The notes under the pieces: model-generated
Told to the model about the DNA's origin: nothing
The model's input: only the letters and a program-made list of their open reading frames with translations
Databases searched by the model: none
Program-made: the position numbers and the translations under genes
Shown here: piece by piece, positions 43,570 to 55,128 of the stretch
How the letters are laid out: each line of letters opens with the position of its first letter
Numbering within the stretch: position 1 is the first letter of the stretch
From: Nectonema munidae
Taxonomy: Eukaryota; Nematomorpha; Nectonematoida; Nectonematidae
Length of the DNA: 64,000 bases
Reading direction: 5' to 3'
Assembly: GCA_030549495.1 (NCBI GenBank)
Contig: JAUIRK010000297.1
Location: forward strand, 124,001 to 188,000

Positions 43570-44900
43570 TTCTAGCTGATGTCTGATGCACAGCTTGTGG
43601 GTTGTCTCTCATCAAGCTCCAGCAATAATCCGCCATCATGCTCAAGTCCCATCAACTTTGATAACGTTCCTCCATGGTTTTATATCTTTATGAAAACGCT
43701 CTCCTTGTTCCTCACTGACATCTCTAAGGTTTTCTGGAAACTTGTCCAAGTGACTATGTAAATAGTAAATCTTGATGCTCATTCTACAAACTAGATCTCT
43801 CAAGCTCACGAGTAGCTCTTCCACAATTTCTTCACAGTTGTCTGCTTTCTTGTTCCCTAGAAAATTCTGCACCGCATTATAAAATGCAGTCCACGCTCTT
43901 GCCTATGCCTCAGTCAGTGTTGTGATGAAATACTGATCTTTCATTAGAGTTTTTATTAGAGGTCCATAGAATATTCCAGCCTTTTTTTTCTCATTGCTAA
44001 GACCACGAAATGTTGAATATATATGACTGAAGCATTCTCCGTTGTGATCAAGAGTTTTTACAAACTGTTTCATCACTCCAAGTTTTATGTGCAGAGGAGG
44101 AAAGATCATTTTGTTCCTATCAACTAGGGGTTCATTGACTACATTCTTATCATCAGATGTTAAACTTTGTCTCAGTAGCCATTTTCTTTTCACCCAATGC
44201 TGTACTGTCCCAGTAGCACAAGAAAGATGGGTATTTGATATACCTTCCTTGCTGACCTAGAAGAAAGTTCACTATTTTCAAATCGACACAAATCAGCCAC
44301 CTATAAACATGATATTGCAACCTCTCTAAAACAATCTTGATATTATTATATTCTTCTTTGAGTTTTTACAGAATAACCTATTGGGACAGAGCCATACATA
44401 TTTCCGTTGTGTAGCAGAACACATTTCAAACTTCTTTTGGAACTATCGATAAAAAGCCTCCAATCTTTTGAATCATATGCCGGTAGTCCCATAGAGAGTA
44501 GTAGTCCTTTTACATCAGTACTATAAACAAGCTGGTCATCTGAATGAAAGTACATACGCAGTTCTTTTACCCTGTTGCGATAAAACTAGACACTTGTACC
44601 AGGTATTAGCATTCGTTTTTCTAGCATTCTTGAAGCCGACAATTCAGCAGAATCTTTTGACAGATATAGATCCCTAACCAGATCATTTAACTCACAATGG
44701 CTAAATAGAGATGGTTTTTCACGATCTGTATCATATGTTTGAAAAATATGTCAGTTCCTCTTCAAAAGAGGAAGTTGAACTGAGATCTGTGTCGTAAATC
44801 TTTTGAAGTTTAGTGAATTTAGGCACAGGAATTTCTTCACAGTGTGGAACTGGCCGAATGGCTGAAGGAATACTTGGGTTTCAAAAAAATGGGGAAATAT
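43570..44900 (-). pseudogene. unnamed transposon protein family (SKRSLKCVLLHNGN / HSHLDKFPENL), broken
   Basis: Minus strand, in order: DLYLSKDSAELSASRMLEKR (about 44,640); YFHSDDQLVYSTDVKGLL and DWRLFIDSSKRSLKCVLLHN (44,360-44,550); after a gap, VDRNKMIFPPLHIKLGVMKQ then FVKTLDHNGECFSH (44,040-44,130); GLSNEKKKAGIFYGPLIKTL; CEEIVEELLVSLRDLVCRMS; IYYLHSHLDKFPENLRDVSE and EQGERFHKDI (43,660-43,860); and a final AWWRIIAGA-like W segment. I recall this motif string from repeated arthropod proteins. The enzymatic role is unknown to me, though the D-x-S and conserved His/Asp residues suggest a nuclease fold. Four or more frame breaks. Two shorter pieces of the family are at 15,745-15,981 and 17,565-17,770. 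Confidence 0.6.
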
Positions 44901-46580
44901 ATATTAAAATATATGGTCCCGTTCATTTAAATTTCATTGAAATATGGAAAATAATGAAACTAAATTTCAAATAATATTTTATTATACAAAGCTAATATGA
45001 TTTTAGATATAGAAAAATCTTTATCTTTTTCCAGAAATTTTTTTGCGCATTTAGAGTTTTTTCGGATAAATTTGGGCGAAGACGTGAAATAAAAAAAAAC
45101 GGGCAACAGAAAATGATCTTTCACATTCAGCACTACTTGTTGGTTTGACTGAGCATAAACAGTATACAATTTATCGAGTTTTTCTAACTTTTTAGAAGTT
45201 GCTTCAAACATCTTAAACTTGTTATTTAAATTTTTTCATTTTAACTTTACATTCTTTGAACAGTTAATTTTTTAACTTCTTTATAGAACTCTTCAAGTAT
45301 TTCTTCTCCTGCAGAACGCTTCAAAGATGTTTCAGTTTCAGTTACTCTAGAATTGGATACTTTAATCTGATTTTCACAAGTGTTAGAGTGGGGAAAAGGT
45401 TATTATACAAGTCAATAAATTTTTTTAGACAAATAAGAAAATGCGAACAATTTAGTGCTTTCTTTTTTGTATTCTTCAAAGTTGGCTAAGTATTTCATTG
45501 ATGATGTTAATTTTATACGTCTTTTAGGAAAATATCTTTCAGAAAGTTTTCTCTCAAATCAGAAAAAAACTCATTTTTATCGTCTTCTAACTTTTTTAAG
45601 CAAATCTTAATTAGTATATCTGTTTCAAGAAGATTTGCATTTTGATAGCCTACAAGTTTCAAACTGTTTCCAAAAGTTTCTATAAAGCATCATTCTTTAT
45701 CATAAACAATTTCAGAAGATGCTATAACACGTAAAGCTTTATTGATGCAATTTTTCAATAGAACAAAACGCTCAAACATATGGAAAAAACTATTCTATCT
45801 TGTTTTACAAATCAAAATTAATTAAATTCCTTTTCTATTAATTTCTTTTCATTAGTCTACTTTTCCAAAATCCTCTAGCCTATCATTTTTCAAATGAGAT
45901 TTAATTAATTTTTATAAAAAATTTGTTACTATTCTACTATGTCTTGATAAAAGTTTCTTTAAGTTTAATTTGAAACTTCTTCATTTTCAGCTTCTACTTC
46001 AAATTCGTTTTCGCAATTTTCAGCTTGAAAAGTATTTTTAGTGAAGTCAATACATCGCATACAGCGAGATGAATAATATGAAGAGCACATAATTGATGAT
46101 AACTTTCAACTTCTTTCCCAAATTTTATTGTTTCGCTGTCTGTAATACAATCTAAGATATCTTTTCTCAAACTCAAATGAAATTCTTGTAGTTTTTGAGA
46201 AAATCTTCAATCTTGAAGGAATTTAAGGAATCAAAAATTCGAACCATACCACGACACCAAAAGTTTTCATTATCAGATATATTAAGTGTCAAGTATCTTC
46301 GATTTTGTAAAGATGTAAATTCATCCAAAGAGAAAGAATAGCAAACATCATTTTCAATTTGATTTTTAAAATACAAAGAAAGTTCAAACTTTTTTTTTCA
46401 TAAAATTTAATCACCATATTTTTAACCATTGTGAGAGACTTAGGATGTGTCATATCGTACTTATTAGCCAATTTTTTTTGTATAAATTTACTATTAACAA
46501 TGCAATAGAAACTTAAACCATTTAAGTAGATAAAATGGCGCTGAGTCTTCATAAATAAAAGTTGTAAAGAAAATAAATTG

Positions 46581-46756
46581 AAAACGTTGAATAAATCTTT
46601 TATTTAACAAAATACTAGCAATAATAATCCCTCTCAACACTCAGCAAGCAAGACACTCCACGCTTTCATTTTACGTCATATATATCTGAAGAAAGTCATA
46701 GTGACCGAAATATTATTGCTAGTATTTTGTTAAATAAAAGATTTATTCAACGTTTT
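46581..46756. mobile_element. MITE with perfect 46-bp terminal inverted repeats
   Basis: 46,581-46,626 (AAAACGTTGAATAAATCTTT…) and 46,711-46,756 (…AAAGATTTATTCAACGTTTT) are exact reverse complements over 46 bases, with an 84-base centre. Perfect identity of the arms implies either recent insertion or gene conversion. No clear target duplication was found, so the superfamily is open. Confidence 0.85.
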
Positions 46757-46779
46757 AAACCATTTATACTAGCTAATAG

Positions 46780-46943
46780 CTAGGAGGAGTGAGTAAGTGT
46801 GGTTAGGTACGGGGTTTCTATAACTGAAGGTCTGCGGGTTCGATCTCCCAGCAAGCCTACTTTCTCATAGTTCGATACAAACGGCGTAATTGTGCTTTCT
46901 CGATGAAAACACCGTATGGTATCTTTACCTTTACCTTATAAAG
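46780..46943 (+). repeat. tRNA-derived SINE, copy 2
   Basis: B box GGTTCGATCTC at 46,837-46,847, then CATAGTTCGATACAAACGGC, GTAATTGTGCTTTCTCGATG and AAAACACCGTATGGTATCTT, shared with the copy at 57,984-58,141. Inserted next to the MITE, inside the hAT remnant. Confidence 0.8.
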
Positions 46944-47530
46944 ACACTATTTCCTCCATTGATTTTTATTTAATTTATAATTCTATATTTTAATGAATCT
47001 TTTTAGAACTTAATATTTTTTCAATGCCAATTAAACGAACTTTTTGAATATGAGATTTCATACTCGAGGTCGTTCCTTCAGAACACTTTAATATTTTCTT
47101 GCAAATGTTACATGTTGCAGATTCTTTTTCAACTTTTGTGAAATAATTCCGAATTTTAGATTTAAAAGAAGATATTTTGAACAAAGAAAATATGAATATA
47201 AATAATAATTCAAATATGAAGAAAAAATTAGAAAAGTCAACAGTATAAAAAATAAATGATAAAAATAAAATTAAAAATAAATCTTACAATCGAAAAAACC
47301 GGTTTTTTAATACGGTTTTCGGTTATGATGAACATTTTCAAAACCGGTTTTTCAACACGAATACCCACGCTTTATCTCCCGAATCCCACCCACATTATGT
47401 TCTTTCGTTGACTTTGTCAAAAAAGACGCACATCAATAAATATCCTGAAAATATGATATTTTTTCTGAATAAATAAACACTTTTCCCTGTGCTACTAATT
47501 GAAATTTTGAAAAAGAATGTTAGTATTTAC

Positions 47531-47710
47531 TTGGTCACCTTTCTTGGAAGTTCCGGGAAACCCGTCATTTCCTTTAATGCCGGATTCGCCATCATCTCCT
47601 GCCTCTCCTTTTTCTCCTTTATCCCCGGCAACTCCTGCAATTCCATCGATCCCTTTGATGAAACAATCTCTTCCTCTGACTCCCTTTAATCCGGGTTCTC
47701 CTTTGAAGCC
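47531..47710 (-). CDS. collagen-like gene, Gly-X-Y exon with two interruptions
   Basis: Acceptor TTTGAAACAG, then 60 codons, phase 0 on both sides, ending GGTGACCAA|GTAAAT. GFKGEPGLKGVRGRD is followed by CFIK, which interrupts the repeat and brings in a cysteine. GIDGIAGVAGDKGEKGEAGD through GNDGFP is regular. GTSKK is a second interruption before GDQ. Interruptions bend or loosen the triple helix, and the cysteine could form an interchain bond (inference). Confidence 0.9.
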
Positions 47711-47719
47711 CTGTTTCAA

Positions 47720-48068
47720 AATAAATACAAGTATTAGCACTTGCGTTTCATGCCAACTTATATACTATTTAAAGATGAAATTATCATTGAAATTTTTTTA
47801 ATTTTTGCTTTTATAAAAACAGTTTAAAAACAAAATAAATTTTTGATTTTTTATTGACTTAATTAAAAAATATTTTGTTGACTTTATAGACGTAAAACAA
47901 CCCAAAAAACAGGAGAAAAAATAGGTAAAGTTTAAAATGCGTTTACAGTGACTTTTTGTTGCTTTTTTTTTAAAAAAAGAGGACATTTTGACTTTATTGA
48001 CTTTTGTTCGCACTGCTGATAAGACGTAATTTTCACGCAATTCTTGCGAACTCATCGTACACGACACA
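47720..48068. other. intron DNA with the dispersed TTGACTTTATTGAC-type repeat
   Basis: Carries several TTGACTT/TTTATTGACTT words as at 41,850-42,530. Nothing coding. Confidence 0.3.
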
Positions 48069-49501
48069 CAAATTTCTACATTTAAAATTTCCAGGAACTA
48101 TCATATAGTAATCTGAAAATTTTTTTGAGAGTTAGCAAACAGATCAAGTTGTGTAAAAAGTAACAAGTTAAACAGTTTAACAATTAATTTAGATACTAAT
48201 GGATGTTAGCCTGAAGGATAAAAAAGCAAGTTAGCTGGATGTAATCTGTATCTCAAAAAGAAATTCCCATGATATACAAAATATGTGGTAAATTGTCATC
48301 TTGAAATGGAAAATTTAAAGGTCGCATGATACAAGCGAGCAAAGGCGTATTCAGAGAAGTATTTGAGGGCGGCTTTAAAATTTTTAGAAGGGGAAGGATT
48401 AGGGGCTTTAAAAATATTCATAATATCTACGTGGTTATTATTGAATTTTAAAACTAATTCGTATTAATATATTTCAATTTACGATCATAACTACAGGGAA
48501 ACCTCGTATATTCGAACCTCGAGTATCGTATCAGAATAACTGAAGTGCCCACATAAAGAAAGAAAAGAAGAAAAAGATTTTTACATATCCAAACACTCTT
48601 TCATCCGAAAAATTTCCTTGGTCTTCAAACCGGTTGGGATGGTACCGAGTCAAAATCTCCGTTAACCAAAATCTCCTCTACCAAAATCTTCGCTATCAAA
48701 ATCTCTCCTACCAAAATTTAGGATAATAATTTTCATAAAAATTTTAAATATCCTAAAACTAAAAACTGTTCAAATTTCTACATTTAAAATTTCCAGGAAC
48801 TATCATATACTAATCTGAAAAAAAACATTTGAGAGTTAGCAAACAGATCGAGTTGTGTAAAAAGTAACAAGTTAAACAGTTTAACAATTAATTTAGATAC
48901 TAATGGATGTTAGCCTGAAGGATAAAAAAGCAAGTTAGCTGGATGTAATCTGTATCTCAAAAAGAAATTCCCATGATATACAAAATATGTGGTAAATTGT
49001 CATCTTGAAATGGAAAATTTAAAGGTCGCATGATACAAGCGAGCAAAGGCGTATTCAGAGAAGTATTTGGGGGCGGCTTTAAAATTTTTAGAAGGGGAAG
49101 GATTAGGGGCTTTAAAAATAGTCATAATATCTACGTGGTTATTATTGAATTTTAAAACTAATTCGTATTAATATATTTCAATTTAGGATCATAACTACAG
49201 GGAAACCTCGTATATTCCAACCTCGAGTATCCGAATTTTCGCGTATCAGAATAACTGAAGTGCCCACATAAAGAAAGAAAAGAAGAAAAAGATTTTTACA
49301 TATCCAAACACTCTTTCACCCAAATAATTTCTTTGTTCTCCAAACCGGTTCGGATGGTACCGAGTCAAAATCTCCGCTAACCAAAATCTCCTCTACCAAA
49401 ATCTCCGCTAACCAAAATCTCCGCTATCAAAATCTCTCCTACCCAAATTAACGATAATAATTTTCATAAAAATTTTAAATATCCTAAAACTAAAAAATGT
49501 T
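48069..49501 (+). repeat. tandem duplication, unit about 702 and 731 bp
   Basis: 48,069-48,770 and 48,771-49,501 match almost base for base (for example GAGAGTTAGCAAACAGATC, ATACAAGCGAGCAAAGGCGT). Copy 2 keeps about 12 bases lost from copy 1 (near 49,233) and has extra minisatellite units. High identity points to a recent unequal exchange. The duplicated unit includes the left end of the pogo-type MITE described next. Confidence 0.92.
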
Positions 49502-49820
49502 CAAATTTCTTATGTGAATCTTCGGAAGCAAAATTTCTAAAGTTCAAAATCCAAAAAAGTTTTATCTCAATTTTGTCAGATATTCTATAAACTAAATTTT
49601 TTCTAACTAAAACTTTTGAAATAATAACTTGAAAATTTCCAAAAAATTTGCAGAAAATAAATTTTTCTTTAATTTTTTATTTTTGTTTAATATAATTAGG
49701 CATAATTTTAGTAGCGAAGATTTTGGTTAACGGAGATTTTGGTAGCGGAGATTTTGGTAGCGGAGATTTTGGTAGAGGAGATTTTGACTTGTATTCGTTC
49801 GGATACTTAAGGTTCTACTG
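49198..49820. mobile_element. pogo/Tigger-type MITE, 623 bp, TA-flanked
   Basis: Left end TA|CAGGGAAACCTCGTATATTC, then CGAGTATCCGAATTTTCGCG; right end in reverse complement TA|CAGTAGAACCTTAAGTATCC. TA duplication and repeated A-T-C-C-G-A-A words are those of Tigger elements. Its interior is non-coding. A second left end, without the right end, lies at 48,494 in the first copy of the tandem duplication. Confidence 0.7.
49363..49790. repeat. 15-bp minisatellite in inverted blocks
   Basis: 49,363-49,440 holds about five to six units of ACCAAAATCTCCGCT; 49,717-49,790 holds about five units of the inverse GGAGATTTTGGTAGC. The blocks can fold into a large hairpin within the pogo-type MITE. An earlier block of the first orientation is at 48,655-48,715. 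Confidence 0.85.
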
Positions 49821-51262
49821 TATTTCAAATAAAGTGGACGGCAAATAAATATAAAAAAGCAATTGCACCGTGCATCCTGAATACGACACTGTACACGAGC
49901 ATATGCGCTGATAAATTTTGGATATTTAAAAAATGTATTAATTGTATGAAAGGGATAGAAAATCTTTTCGAAGGGCACTCTAGATTCTTGTTCTGAAATT
50001 TAACCTACCACTTGACTACTACTATAAGGCTAGAAGTAAAAAACAAAGCCCACGCAATACCAAAACCTGTAAGGCGTTGTTGAACCTTTTTTGATCAACG
50101 GACACGAAATTTTGATCGACCACTAAAACTTTTGAAAGATAAAGTTTGTGAACAATCTCGTCTTGTACTTCTTAAAGAAAGTGTGGATGGATGCAGCAAA
50201 AGCATTCAAGGAACAGCACTCACTACTAGAGCTCTTCTATTTTTACAGTGAGCGCCAAAATTAATCATTTCCAAAAAGAGGTGAATTATCTTAATTTTAG
50301 TGTCACTTCGAGCAAAGTGATGAATGTAGTGAACAATGAATGATTGCCATGCTGGCGTCTCTCATCGTCAAATCATCATCCCACTTTCTTCAGGATGAGG
50401 GAGAGTCTGCAAGTGCCTCCCTCCCTCCCTCTCCTATTCACAGAATAAGCGATTTATCACTCTCTCTTCTAAATGAATTTATCACTTTTCACTCTCTAAC
50501 AAATTTTTAAACTCGGATTCGCATAAACAAACAAATACAGCCAAACTCTTGGCAAGCAGCTCGGAGTTTGTGTTCCTTTTTCCTGATGATTATTTTGTGC
50601 AATGACAAAAGTGAAATGGATTTCTCCTTTTTCAATTAATCATTTCGTAATTCGTTAATTAAGTCAAGATGGAAAATTGATTGGTTTTCTGGATGTGTGG
50701 TGAAGACAAGTGTCAGGGAATCGAGGAAAATTAATAACCACAGTGTTCATGGATGAAATATGACACCGTTATTTACGTACTAGACACCAACACATATTCC
50801 CACTTTTATAAAGCATTACCATCAGTTTTACACTTCTTTTCATTCAGTATATGATCAATTGAATTCCTTAACAATACTTCTTACACGAAAGCTTAACATT
50901 ACAGAAAATTGAATTCCTAAAATTTTTGGTACTATAAATGTATATACCTATTAGACAGAGTTCAGAATAGCGAGATCATTGGGTCTTACTTCGGTCATTT
51001 TTTGTTCGTTTCACGATCCTGACAATGCCTCTATGTGTCCAGTTATGGAAGAATATTTTTCCCTTGGACCAACAACTAAAAAATATGTTATGTGCCCGTA
51101 TCTATGTTTGGAAAATGTTTAATTTTCATTATATCATCAAACTACGGGCAATGATTTAACCAAACCCCAGCCCATCCCAGCTAATTTTATTTTTGTGGTT
51201 TTTTTTAAGATCTTTTCTCTTGTTATAAAACTTCATAAATAATGTACTCCATAAAAATACAT
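49821..51262. other. collagen intron DNA, less AT-rich
   Basis: 50,030-50,800 has near-balanced composition and short CTCCCTCC tracts, but I saw no exon or known repeat. Confidence 0.25.
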
Positions 51263-51629
51263 GTGCCGGTTTTTTACCCTGGTTTTCTTCCTCTGAAGAA
51301 TTCAAAGGTTTTTATGGTTAGGTAGTGCTCTAGCGACCCGATTCTACATGGTTAGTAATCAAGCTAACACTAGACAATAAGTTTGTTTCCCAAATTGGGA
51401 GCGTTCCCGTTAGGATTCTATCGTTCACTCAGATGTATTTATATATTGTAACATAAATTCTTGTAAAATAATATATATATAACAAGGTATAGCTATTCTT
51501 TTGTAACAAGGGCCGGTATGTGTTTAGTGAGATGGAAAGTCCAGTTAGACCTGGACTCAGCATTTCGGGCGGGCCATGATATCTGAAAGGATGGGTGCGA
51601 ACGCCACAAACAACTTAATTAATTAATTT
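51263..51629 (+). repeat. 367-bp SINE-like repeat, copy A
   Basis: Starts GTGCCGGTTTTTTACCCTGG and ends CAACTTAATTAATTAATTT. It is flanked by a direct repeat (TAAAAATACAT) on both sides, a target duplication of about 11 bp. Together with the simple AATT tail this fits a LINE-mobilised SINE. A second copy is at 54,688-55,053, over 90% identical by eye. No clear polymerase III boxes were found. Confidence 0.75.
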
Positions 51630-52087
51630 AAAAATACATGATTTTAGAATTCTTTCTAATTTTCTCTATACTTGATGATGGTGAGTATTTATTAAACCTT
51701 GCTCAAAATAATTTACAATCTTAGCTCACATTGTGCAAATGCTAAATAATAATCTGCTCACTTTTGAAAAGATTGAAGAACCTTTTAAGATCTTCAAAAG
51801 AGACAGATACAAACTAACATTTTTGTCGATTATGAATATAAGTTGGGGTTTCACTATCGTAAAATATTCTATCAAATATATGGCGGAATAATTTATTCTT
51901 CTAATTTGTTTAAAGATTATTGATTTTAATAGATCAACAAATATTATTTTCTTTGAAACCTGAATAGTAGTATATATGCTCCTTCGCTTGCCAAACTTTA
52001 TAATCAACATGCATGAAGAATGGCAATGATTGTTAAGGTATCTTAAGAAAGGAGATCTAATTCGAAAAAGAGCGTCAAGATTCTTAC
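51630..52087. other. collagen intron DNA
   Basis: Nothing recognised. Confidence 0.2.
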
Positions 52088-52311
52088 TTCTTTTCCTTTT
52101 TCGCCTCGAATTCCTTCTTTTCCTGGCAAACCAGTTTTACCAGATTTGCCTGGAATTCCAGAAACGCCATATTTTCCATGACTTCCATGGGAGCCACAAG
52201 TTCCTTTCATTCCTTTCATACCGTCTTCTCCTTTTGTTCCCATTTTCCCAAGTTTTCCTTTTTCACCGTTATCTCCCCTTTTTCCTGTTTTTCCGTGAAT
52301 TCCTTTTATCC
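52088..52311 (-). CDS. collagen-like gene, uninterrupted Gly-X-Y exon
   Basis: Acceptor AGTTTTTTCTAG, then GG completing a split Gly codon from the exon at 55,129-55,279, then 74 codons without interruption: IKGIHGKTGKRGDNGEKGKL through GTCGSHGSHGKYGVS to GIRGEKGKE|GTAAGA. Lys-rich charged triplets (GEK, GKE, GEKGKE) favour helix stability through salt bridges. The single cysteine in GTC sits mid-helix. Confidence 0.92.
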
Positions 52312-53586
52312 CTAGAAAAAACTTACATTGTGAAACTTTGTATTATTATTTATAAGTAATAAATAGTAATTTGCCATTCAAAAATACAAGAAAAAATATA
52401 ATGAAAAGAGATTTTTAATTTTGGATTCTAAATCCCATTTTGAACTATGTTCACTGCTAAAATCACTCTTTTTCAGACATCCTGATTGTATAAATTTTAC
52501 CTTCAAGAGATTTGACCTCACTCGAGTGTATACATTTTAAAGGTTTTCTAGTGTAGACACAAAAAGATCTATTACATGCGTTATTCCTTATTGGAATAAT
52601 TTTATTTTATTGGAAGGTGAATATGTATGCAAGTCTTAAATCTTTCGTCCCCCTTATTTTGGTTCAAAACGGTCGCTTGGCTACAGATTCTTCTAGTTAC
52701 ATCAGAAAAGTATTTTAGTCAAGTGTAAAAAAATACAAATTCTATTCATAGCAATTGATAGTAATTTTACTGCTATAAAAGTCTATTTTTACATTTCTTT
52801 TTCAAAATTTTAATGATTTAGCATGCCTTTTTGAAATGTTTTATTTTGCCAAAATTATAAATAGGAAGACAAATATGCAAATGAATAATGATAATTTTAA
52901 CATGGTCAACATTAAATAGTACTTACAGAAAAATCACCCTACTGAGAGCCTACCCGATACAGACGCATACTTATGTTTGGAAGCATCCCACTCAAGTGGA
53001 AGAACATGAGAGATGAGAAAACTTCTCAGTGAATCGTGCGACAATTTCATTGAGTCAACTCTCTCGAGTTGAGTCCTGAGTTTGCCATCACAACTTGTTT
53101 ATAATGGAAGCCAGAGGCATATAGCATAATTATGAGTGCATCTAGATTCTAGAAGAATATTCATAGACATGTCAATTTATAACTTTTTTTTAATTTTTTT
53201 TTAATATTCAATATACGAAAGAATTAAGAATGTCTAAATCATATTACACAAGGAATATTACATATATCATCTTGCAGATCTGAAGTAAAACTTTTATTTT
53301 AGAAAATCTAACTAAACTCAATTGAGCACATTATCTCAAAAAATTGGGATGAGGAAGGAAGTAGGCACCACCCCCTCTATAAATCTATCCCTGGTTATAA
53401 CCGATATCGCAGTCACCTTTTTTTTAGTATGAACAAAACATATTTTTAAATGCTCGTAAATTTAATGATTTGTTTTATTCATAGCTTAATTAGATATTTT
53501 TCTTATCTAATATATTTTAAAACTATCTGAACTGAAATTCTGTTTTGAAATGATTCTTAACTTCTATACTTGTTAAAGAAAATATA
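52312..53586. other. collagen intron DNA
   Basis: No coding match or repeat recognised. Confidence 0.2.
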
Positions 53587-54060
53587 TTATACCATTTTTA
53601 CATTAAGTGCGTCTTTTTCACTTTAAGTTCTTCCATTTCACTTTAAGTGGGCCCTTTTTCACTTTGCGCATTTTTTGTTTTGTGTTTTTTATTTTTTTAC
53701 AATGTAAGTTTTTTAAACTAATTTTTTGTTTTTTTTTAATTTTATTTTGCCTTTTTTCGTAATTATGAGTTTTTATTTTATCTTACTATAATTTTAAGGC
53801 ACATAATTTTGGAAAGAGGGAAGTTTTAAATGCAAATAATAACATTTCCTTAATTTTTAATTCCTAACAAATTATACACGTTAATTAATGTTGCTCGAAT
53901 ATATACCATTTTTAGTTATATCGTCTTTTTTTATTCTAAATTCTCATTTTTCATTTCTATTTTGTATTTTCGAAGGCAAAATAGTATTGAGAAACGACAA
54001 AAAAGAATTGAAAAAGATAAAATAGAACCAAAAATAGCATATTGCATGCATATATTATGT
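53587..54060. mobile_element. foldback element, diverged copy 3
   Basis: Left arm begins ATACCATTTTTACATTAAGT and carries three TTCACTTTAAG repeats; right arm holds AAACGACAAAAAAGAATTGA and AAAAGATAAAATAGAACC, then AAAAATAGCATAT. Layout and words resemble copies 1 and 2, but identity is low. Confidence 0.4.
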
Positions 54061-54687
54061 GGAATGATTGAAAATTGTTGAAGTTTAACCTATCAGAACT
54101 TAGATTTTTGAGAGTTCATTTTAATAGAGAAAAATGATTCAAGAAATATTCAAAATAATTGTTTTGATTCTAGCGTAATTTGATTGGTTAAAATAAAAAA
54201 TTATTCAAAATTCAATCATATCAAAGACAAATATCCCGTAATAAAAAAGATCATACCTTTTTTATTGTATAATATAAATGCATTATCAAGTTTGATTTCT
54301 TCAATCCTCTTTCCTTTCCCTCAAAAGCTTTTATTTGCAATTCATTTTTCCTTTTCATACGGTGATATTGAAAAGGTGGTCGTTCTAAGAATACCGAATA
54401 TAAATCTCCTAACACTGCCTAGACTTTTCTTACATTAATAGAGTCTTCCTTACATCTTTTTATATCCTAGGGACTACATTTAGGGATGGAGTCAAATTCC
54501 AGGGGTAGATTGTTCCTAACCTAGCATGCCTTAAATTATGTATATCTTTCTTAACCCTATAACATGTATCAAATATCATTTATTAATAATATATAAGATA
54601 TTGCATGCCTTCAAACGCTTCTATTTTTGTAGCATATACCTTTTATAATCATATTTTTTTTTATTTCGGAACAAGATACATTCCGTC
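54061..54687. other. collagen intron DNA
   Basis: Nothing recognised. Confidence 0.2.
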
Positions 54688-55053
54688 GTGCCGGTTTTTT
54701 ACCCTGGTTTTCTTCCTCTGAAGAATTCAAAGGTTTTTACGGTTAGGTAGTGCTCTAGCGACCCGATTCTACGTGGTTAGTAATCAAGCTATCACTAGAC
54801 AATAAGTTTGTTTCCCAAATTGGGAGCGTTCGCGTTAGGATTGTATCGTTCACTCAGATGTATTTATATATTGTAACATAAATTCTTGTAAAATAATATA
54901 TATAACAAGGTATAGCTATTCTTTTTTAACAAGGGCCGGGAGGTGTTTAGTGGGATGGAAAGTCCAGGTAGACTTGGACTCAGCATTCCGGGCGGGCCAC
55001 GATATCCGGAAGGATGGGTGCGAACGTCACAAACAACTTAATTAATTAATTAA
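54688..55053 (+). repeat. 367-bp SINE-like repeat, copy B
   Basis: Same start (GTGCCGGTTTTTTACCCTGG) and tail (CTTAATTAATTAATTAA) as copy A, with about a dozen substitutions. No clear target duplication remains at this copy. It lies 76 bases from the collagen exon at 55,129. Confidence 0.75.
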
Positions 55054-55128
55054 TCATTTTAATACAAGCCAAACTCTTTCCAAATAAAGAAACATTTTAT
55101 ATACCATATATCTAATCTATTATGTTAC

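Larger units (their letters stand above)
44940..47184 (-). pseudogene. hAT transposase with BED finger, broken and interrupted
   Basis: Minus strand. 46,990-47,184 is a BED zinc finger: SKIRNYFTKVEKESATCNIC, then KKILKCSEGTTSSMKSHIQK. A MITE and a SINE (46,581-46,943) interrupt it. The catalytic half follows: CYSFSLDEFTSLQNRRYLTL (first Asp region, about 46,270-46,340) and SYHQLCALHIIHLAVCDVLT (46,030-46,110), the hAT A-H-x-x-x-L block. The C-terminus at about 45,060-45,210 includes LEKLDKLYTVYAQ and FIRKNSKCAKKFLEKDKDF, the expected dimerisation end with frame slips. Many breaks; inactive. Confidence 0.65.

Noticed and set aside
46687-46712. Hammerhead ribozyme-like core (CTGAAGA…GAAA) in the MITE at 46,581-46,756
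   Set aside because: The core words are present and a 4-bp stem (GTCA/TGAC) can form, but the bases next to the core do not pair and no stem I forms with the flanks.
51263-51629. Solo LTR
   Set aside because: No TG…CA ends, no 4-6-bp duplication, and a simple AATT tail with an 11-bp duplication fits a SINE better.
52030-52359. Plus-strand 109-codon frame opposite the collagen exon (also 41,351-41,659, 47,517-47,801 and 55,141-55,422)
   Set aside because: These are complements of Gly-X-Y coding sequence, which always gives open Ser/Pro/Leu/Phe-rich antisense frames.
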